Made by a program: the position numbers and the translations under genes. The notes under the pieces are model-generated. The model saw only the letters and a list, made by a program, of their open reading frames with translations. It was not told where the DNA came from and did no database searches. Source: Torymus aiolomorphi (lineage: Eukaryota; Arthropoda; Insecta; Hymenoptera; Torymidae). Taken from it: 64,000 nt of DNA. The stretch is from the NCBI GenBank assembly GCA_036365515.1, contig CM070877.1, positions 91,574,522 to 91,638,521 of the forward strand, given 5' to 3'. Positions 58,824 through 64,000 of the stretch are shown piece by piece; position 1 is the first letter of the stretch; the number at the start of each line of letters is the position of its first letter.

Positions 58824-61119
58824 GGGTATGTGGTCGTGTTTACCTGCCCACCTGGCCGTTTCCCTGTTGGTTTCCGGCAGCATTGGGCTTGTTGCCTCCC
58901 TTTTGCTCATATCCTGGTTCTCTTCGGTACTCTTGCCTTTATGGAGGTCCGTTATTTCTTGAACTTTGCGGCCTAGCCTGGTGGGTCGAGCTACTACCCC
59001 CACTAGGCTGGTTTGTAATTTGCCCGCCCTCCCGCCGCCTATTTTCCCAGTTACCCTTCTTCTTAGGTTTTCTGGTTGGCGGTGGGCTAGGCTTTTGCCC
59101 CTTGATCTCGTCGGTTCCTTTTTTTGTCAAGGCCGATAAGCATTCGGCCATGACCCGACGGAACATAGCCTCGAGGCTCTCCCGAGGCTCGTGCTGTTGG
59201 TGTCCTACCGCCGCCACGCTTGGATTCTGCTTTTTCCGCTGATCCGTGGGCGGCTCAGTCGGCACGTAGGCAAATTCTGGCATGTACGTGTGCTCGGGCG
59301 GTGGTGGAGAGTAATACACCTTATCTGCCGCGAGCGCTAATTCGGCTTCCCGGGCCAGGTCCAGGAGCCCTCGGTAATCCGTAATTTGATTTCACATTAC
59401 CATCTTTTGCAGTTCTCGCCGGATGTTCCGGTGCAACATGTCTAACTGTTGAGCGATGCTAGGCACCGGAACCAACTTTAGGATCATGGCTTGTAGATTT
59501 ACTACGTAATCACGCGTAAGTTCATTTCTGCCTTGAGTCCTCGCGTTTATTTCCGCCATGACGCGCTGCTGATGTCCCCTGTCCCCGCCATACATGTGCG
59601 TTATGGCCTCTATGAAATCTGGCCATGATCGCCATGTGTGGTGGTTACTCCGGTACCAGGTGGCTGCTATCCCAGTTAGAAGCTCTGACAACGACGAAAG
59701 CACCTCGTCGTGTGTCAGATTAGCTAGTGTTCTGCATTCCTCTATTCTTGTGAGGAATAACTCGACGCTCTGCTCCGTTGAGAACCCTGAGAAACTGATG
59801 TGCCATTTTCGGATTATCTGGCCCACATCACGGTTCGTCTGCTGAGGCAAATACGTATGCCTATCAGACGGGTCCTGGGTCGCACCATTCCTAGTCTGGC
59901 TATGGAAAGAATTTCTGGTATTATTCCTCCCAGCCTCTGTCGGGGACTGGAGACTCGGGCTGCTGCTGTTAAACTCCCCATACGTGAACGTGTCTTGGAA
60001 GTTCACATTCGGTGATCCTCGTCTACGGACCGTGCTTGGGGGCTGTACTCCCTCCAAGTGCGTACTTGAGGTTGGATGTCGAGCTCCTTGCAGTATTCGT
60101 ACATTTTCTTTAAGCTCTTCAACCTCCTCGACGAGTGTTTTAATCACCGCCAGTAGCTGCTCCGACAATATACTGTCTCCGACTGCTATCCCGGCGCTTC
60201 GCGACTCACGCTGTTGCGGCCACTCTAGGTTTTGCGACTGCGGCGGGTTTCGCGATTACTGCCAGAACCCTTGCTGCGCATTTAGTGCTAAGAACGACTC
60301 TTCTTCGTAGTTGCGCTGGTATTGTCGTTGCCTGCGCTGCTCTTCCAGGAGCACTTGCTGCCGCTGCTGCTGCTCCTGCTGTTGTTGCTGTTGCTGCCGT
60401 CGCTGCTGCTCCATCTGCTGTTGCTGCATTTGCTGCTGCTGAATTTGCTGCTGCTACAGTTGCCGCTGCTGCATTTGCTGCTGCTGCAGTTGTTGCTGTT
60501 GGAGCTGTTGCTGTTGAAGCTGTCCCTCGGCTTCGGCTGGAGTTGTCCCGGTGGGTGCTGCAGAGCTCAATATCTCTGTCCCGGAACCCTCCTGACCGGT
60601 TGCCTCTTCCGCTGGCTCCACCACTGCATTATGTGCTTGTTGTGGAGCGTTCATCCTCCGAGACTCTGAGAGTTTCTGCATCACTATCGGGTCATCAAGG
60701 AACGTTATGAACGGGTGCGGGTGGTCTGCGTCAGTATTGGGATCCACAATAGTCGACCCAGATTTGTTCATCAACGTTAAGTCGATGAACGCCCTTCGGG
60801 ACTGCTCGCGTTCAGCAAACGCTTGCTGCTCCGACAGCTCCTGCTCTGGCACGAAGTCGGCGGCACTATAATAGCCCATAAGCCACTTGATCGCTGTCAG
60901 CATATTTACTGACTGCAGATCTGACTGCTGTAGCCCAAGGGCTTGCATGGCCTCGTTTATTTCCTCTTTGGGCTGTGTATAGGTCCAATTGTGCGATGAT
61001 CGGGCCATGGTGTCAATTGGCTGTGCGCTTCCCCACGAACTTATTTTACTAGCGCGAGTAGTATCTGTACTGATGGCAGAGAAAGCTTGCCTATTCAACC
61101 CGTGAGCTAGCTTTTTCAA
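58824..61119 (-). pseudogene. Gypsy gag polyprotein, broken
   Basis: The frame starts at ATG 61119 (MKKLAHGLNRQAFS). The N-terminal ~170 residues are followed by a long glutamine-rich tract encoded by CTG/TTG repeats (60360-60530), a coiled-coil-like ELLAVIKTLVEEVEELKEN region (about 60090-60165) and a capsid-like gag domain (WHISFSGFSTEQSVELFL ... ATWYRSN ... WPDFIEAITHMYG, about 59580-59830). A basic, proline-rich tail follows (about 58.95-59.3 kb). No CCHC knuckle was found. Stops lie at about 60454, 60257 and 59392 in the same frame, and a frameshift near 59000. Gag would assemble the virus-like particle in the cytoplasm. Confidence 0.8.
60350..60540. repeat. CAG/CTG-type trinucleotide repeat in gag
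   Basis: Imperfect CTGCTG/TTGCTG runs encode polyglutamine on the minus strand (the gag strand). Long leucine- and alanine-rich ORFs in the other frames are by-products. Confidence 0.9.
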
Positions 61120-61297
61120 CGCGAACCCGGGTTATTTTCTAAGAGCTACGGCGGTTGCTCTTAACCTCGATACCGCACGAGGGTTTCCCGTATGCGGCTC
61201 TAAAAAAACAAAAGCTATTTTTGTAATTAATTACTATTTGTAATTAATTACGCTAAACTACTCGCACTTGCAATTTTAAAATAAATATATGTGAAAA

Positions 61298-61366
<69 letters not shown>

Positions 61367-61995
61367 CAAAACGGACAATATCAGAAAAAAACACAAAAAA
61401 ATAAATACAATTTTCACCTAAAAAAAATAAAAAAACAATTTTAAAGTTCGAGGGGATTTTTGCGCTCGAGTTTTTACTCGGGCGCACAGTCAACTTTTTG
61501 TTCCGAGAGTGCCTGCCGACTTCTTCTTGATTTTCTATTAACAGCACGAGAAAAGAAAAAAATTTTATTTTTCGTCCACTAAAAAATAATTCGTATCGAA
61601 AATACAAGAGGAGAAAAAAAAATTTTCGAGTCGAGAAAAAAATTAATTAAAAACAATTAATCATCGCTTGAAAAAAATTTTTGTCGTTAAAAAAAAATTA
61701 GTTGTTATGAAAAAAATTTGAATTGTTAAAAACAATTACCTAACGCACAAAAATTTCTCGATCAAGATCTCTCCTCGCCGGCACTCTAGGTCGAGGGTTA
61801 TTGGGTATCGCTCGCCTAACCTCTCAACCGCACTCTCGCAACAGCATGGCTGTGTCACGCACACGCACACACGCCCCTACGGGCTGCGGCACGAAGAGCC
61901 TTTCTTTGCAGCTTACGCTCAGCTACGTCTGCTGAGCTTCTTCGCGCCAAGCTTCGCCGCGTATCAAGTACGCGCCGCGGATCCTTTTCCACCCC
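61120..61995 (-). other. Gypsy 5' leader (LTR to gag)
   Basis: Non-coding sequence between the primer-binding site and the gag ATG. It contains an (AT)n tract at about 61296-61361, A/T-rich runs and a GC-rich end near 61860-61990. No ORF of significance. Confidence 0.7.
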
Positions 61996-62013
61996 CAAAA
62001 CGTTGTGGCGCCA
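61996..62013 (-). promoter_or_regulatory. Primer-binding site of the gypsy element
   Basis: Minus-strand TGGCGCCACAACGTTTTG begins two bases after the LTR terminus (spacer AC). TGGCGCC starts are typical of tRNA primers in insect gypsy elements; the tRNA identity was not determined. Confidence 0.75.
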
Positions 62014-62015
62014 GT

Positions 62016-62920
62016 TGTAACGGGATAGCTAGTGGGGGAAAATCCCAACAAGCCACAGGCCAGCGAAAACGCTCAGATATGAAAACGACCGGCGGAGTCG
62101 TTTTCCCGCGGAGGCGGCGGTATCCGGGAGAAGGACAGGTTGTAATGAACAACGCGACGAGTAACTAGATATCACAGTATATTCAAATCTCTAATAACTA
62201 CAAGCACAACGCACGTGCTGATTAGAACAAATATGAGTTAGATTGCGCGCGACCGTTAAGATTCAAATGCGCGAACGATACGGCGCGCGGCGAAGCTGCT
62301 AATTGCGCGCGCGGTGTTAAAGTACGGCGGGCTGACACACACCCGCACGTACACGGCAGAAAGCTTGCACGGGGCGATTTCCGTGCGAGCCTTTACAATA
62401 AACCCGCGAGAGGAGAGTAGAAAACTTACGTTAATAAGGAGCAACCGGTGCACTCGGCTCTCTCGCTCGCTCTCGCTCGCACAGCAGTTGAGCTCTCTTT
62501 CTCTCTCTCCCTTACTCGCTGTATTGGGTCGGCAGGCGGGCTGGCGGCCGGCTCCTCGCTCGCTGTCTCTGTGGCTCACGCGGCTCGGGATCACTCTCTC
62601 TCTGTCTCTCTTGCGTGCGCATACGCTATGTGCGGCGCCTCCACTACACTCGCGGGGTCTAACAAAAAATGATAGGACGGCGCGGACAAGTTAACTTACG
62701 AGAGACACGGAGATGTTTCACGCGCGATGGCAGACACGAAGATGGCTGCCGTGACTCGCATAAAGCCGCAGCAGCTTCGCGGGTACGCGACGGGCATATT
62801 ACATGTCGCGAGACCGTTCTAATCCGGTAATGATGCTGGCGCGCTCGCGCCCCCGGTGAGCATGCCTGCTCGGCGCGGGTAATTCGAATCTCGAATTACC
62901 TAACTCGCGCACGCGTTACA
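62016..62920 (-). repeat. 905-bp long terminal repeat (5' LTR)
   Basis: Starts TGTAAC and ends GTTACA (TG...CA with 6-bp inverted tips). It adjoins the primer-binding site on the inner side and 174-bp satellite on the outer side. The interior includes a CT/CTCG-rich tract at 62450-62620. It should contain the element promoter. No second copy lies in the window, so the pair is incomplete. Confidence 0.85.
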
Positions 62921-63535
62921 ATCCCAAATTTTTTACAAGGCTATGGGAACATCTGGAAGAAATATCAGCCACAAAATTTGTCTTAAATTAATAATCTCAC
63001 GAGAGATGATTTTTTCACGTTATTTTTCATGTATTTTTGGCTATTTTGGCCCCTTTGCTCCCCCCAAGCGAGACGTTCCGGATCGAATTTCTTATCGCCA
63101 ATTCTTTTACATGGCTATGGCAACATCTGGAAGCAATATCAGCCATAAAATTTGTCTTAAATTTATAAACTCATGAGAGATCATTTTTTCACGTTATTTT
63201 TCGTGTATTTCCGGCTATTTTAGCCCCTTTGCACCCTCCAAGCGAAAGGTTCCGGATCGAATTTCATATCCCCAATTTTTTTGCAAGGCTATGGAAACAT
63301 TTGGAAGAAATATCAGCCATAAAATTTGTCCTAAATTAATATACTCCCGAGACATGATTTTTTCACGTTATTTTTCGTATATTTTCGAGTATTTTAGCCC
63401 CTTTGCACCCCCTAAGCGAAAGGTTCCGGATCGAATTTCATATCTCCAATTTTTTTGCAAGTCTATCGCAACATCTGGAAGAAATATCAGCCATAAAACT
63501 TGTCTTAAATTAATAAACTGAGATGGTATCAATTT
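62921..63535 (-). repeat. 174-bp satellite, right part
   Basis: About 3.5 units (AGCCATAAAATTTGTC(T/C)TAAA, TTTTTTCACGTTATTTTTCG, AAGCGAAAGGTTCCGGATCG) in the same orientation as 53935-54345. The two arrays were one until the gypsy insertion. Confidence 0.9.
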
Positions 63536-63725
63536 TTTTTGTAATGTATTGTCTAGTCGGGGTGGTTTTAGGGATGATTCGGGGGGATGATCACTTTGGA
63601 AATAACTTATTTTGCAGTTTATACATGTTTTATACATATCTCTAGGAGATAATATCAAAAAAACCGAATTTGGAAATTTTCGATATTTCGTTCACGATGA
63701 ACGTTCAGAACTTCAGACACATGAA
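63536..63725 (-). repeat. Conserved boundary segment of the satellite repeat
   Basis: Reverse complement of 46978-47160, ending in the TCGTTCACGATGAACGTTCA palindrome-like motif. Beyond it, 63730-64000 shows only AT-rich sequence with an AATTAAATAA repeat and no gene. Confidence 0.85.
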
Positions 63726-64000
63726 AAATCGAGATTTCATGCGACATTCAGTAGTAAAAATTGTAAAAACTATTATTTCCAGATTCATACATAGGTAAAT
63801 TCGTATACAGGTGCTTAAATCGTCATGGATGCTTATGTTGATCAACTGATAAGAATTTATCCATCGGTCTTGCAGTCTTAAAAATTAAATAAATTAAATA
63901 AATTAAATATTTATGGCAATCAGATTGCCCTTGTTTATATTCACCCCCGCAGAATCATTATTGATATTCATTATTGATATTTAGCGAGGTCACCCGTTGG

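Larger units (their letters stand above)
54346..62920 (-). mobile_element. Degenerate Ty3/gypsy LTR retrotransposon
   Basis: On the minus strand: LTR (62920-62016), primer-binding site, gag (61119-58.8 kb), protease, reverse transcriptase, RNase H and integrase (to 54.49 kb). The order protease-RT-RH-integrase is Ty3/gypsy. No env-like gene was recognised. The expected second LTR, which should start TGTAACGGGATAG at the left edge, is absent: sequence 54346-54490 does not match the right LTR. Stops, frameshifts and a 1.1 kb MITE insertion show that it is dead. Confidence 0.9.

Noticed and set aside
60285..60710. Long leucine- and alanine-rich plus-strand ORFs
   Set aside because: Antisense frames of the polyglutamine tract in gag.

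Overview
The window looks like repeat-rich, AT-rich intergenic or heterochromatic DNA from an animal, most probably an insect. The reasons are an SETMAR-type mariner, an I/Jockey-like LINE carrying RNase H, a Ty3/gypsy element, a ribophorin I-derived pseudogene with a short (179 bp) GT-AG intron, and many foldback MITEs. The order cannot be fixed from sequence alone; Hymenoptera is a guess. No intact host gene could be supported. The only intact, convincing reading frame of family length is the 350-residue mariner transposase.

Layout. 0-5.6 kb: short-period tandem arrays (18, ~112, 58 and ~152 bp units), then a dispersed repeat holding a GT microsatellite. 5.6-19.2 kb: a ~3.9 kb element with long inverted ends and tandem internal units, two further left-end partial copies (one nearly identical to the first over ~2.5 kb), and between them a MITE and a degenerate LINE. 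19.2-23.1 kb: inverted and direct repeats around a broken ribophorin I copy. 25.5-28.0 kb: a ~1 kb MITE with perfect 26-bp ends and an intact mariner flanked by its TA target. 29.3-37.7 kb: an ~8 kb interval bounded by inverted ends next to TTAA; it holds a 193-bp GC-rich hairpin satellite, a duplicated segment with candidate splice sites, and a 141-bp AT-rich satellite, and has near-perfect palindromes just outside each end. 37.8-38.1 kb: a dead mariner fragment.

39.5-44.1 kb is the most interesting part: a degenerate element whose single main reading frame joins an acidic repeat region, a Mutator-like DDE transposase domain and a YqaJ/lambda-type exonuclease domain, followed in another frame by an Ulp1-like cysteine protease. 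A 510-bp TA-flanked foldback MITE splits the transposase part from the exonuclease part.

44.2-54.3 kb: AT-rich dispersed repeats, a long CA microsatellite, a 174-bp satellite, several foldback elements, and an element with ~170-bp inverted ends carrying remnants of a protein family often seen in insect genomes. 54.3-62.9 kb: a minus-strand Ty3/gypsy element (gag, protease, RT-RNase H, integrase) with one recognisable 905-bp LTR and primer-binding site. It sits inside the 174-bp satellite and is itself broken by stops, frameshifts and a ~1.1 kb MITE with a 9-bp target duplication. The window ends in more 174-bp satellite.

The genes do not form a host pathway. They are mobile-element functions (transposition, reverse transcription, integration) in successive layers of nested insertion.
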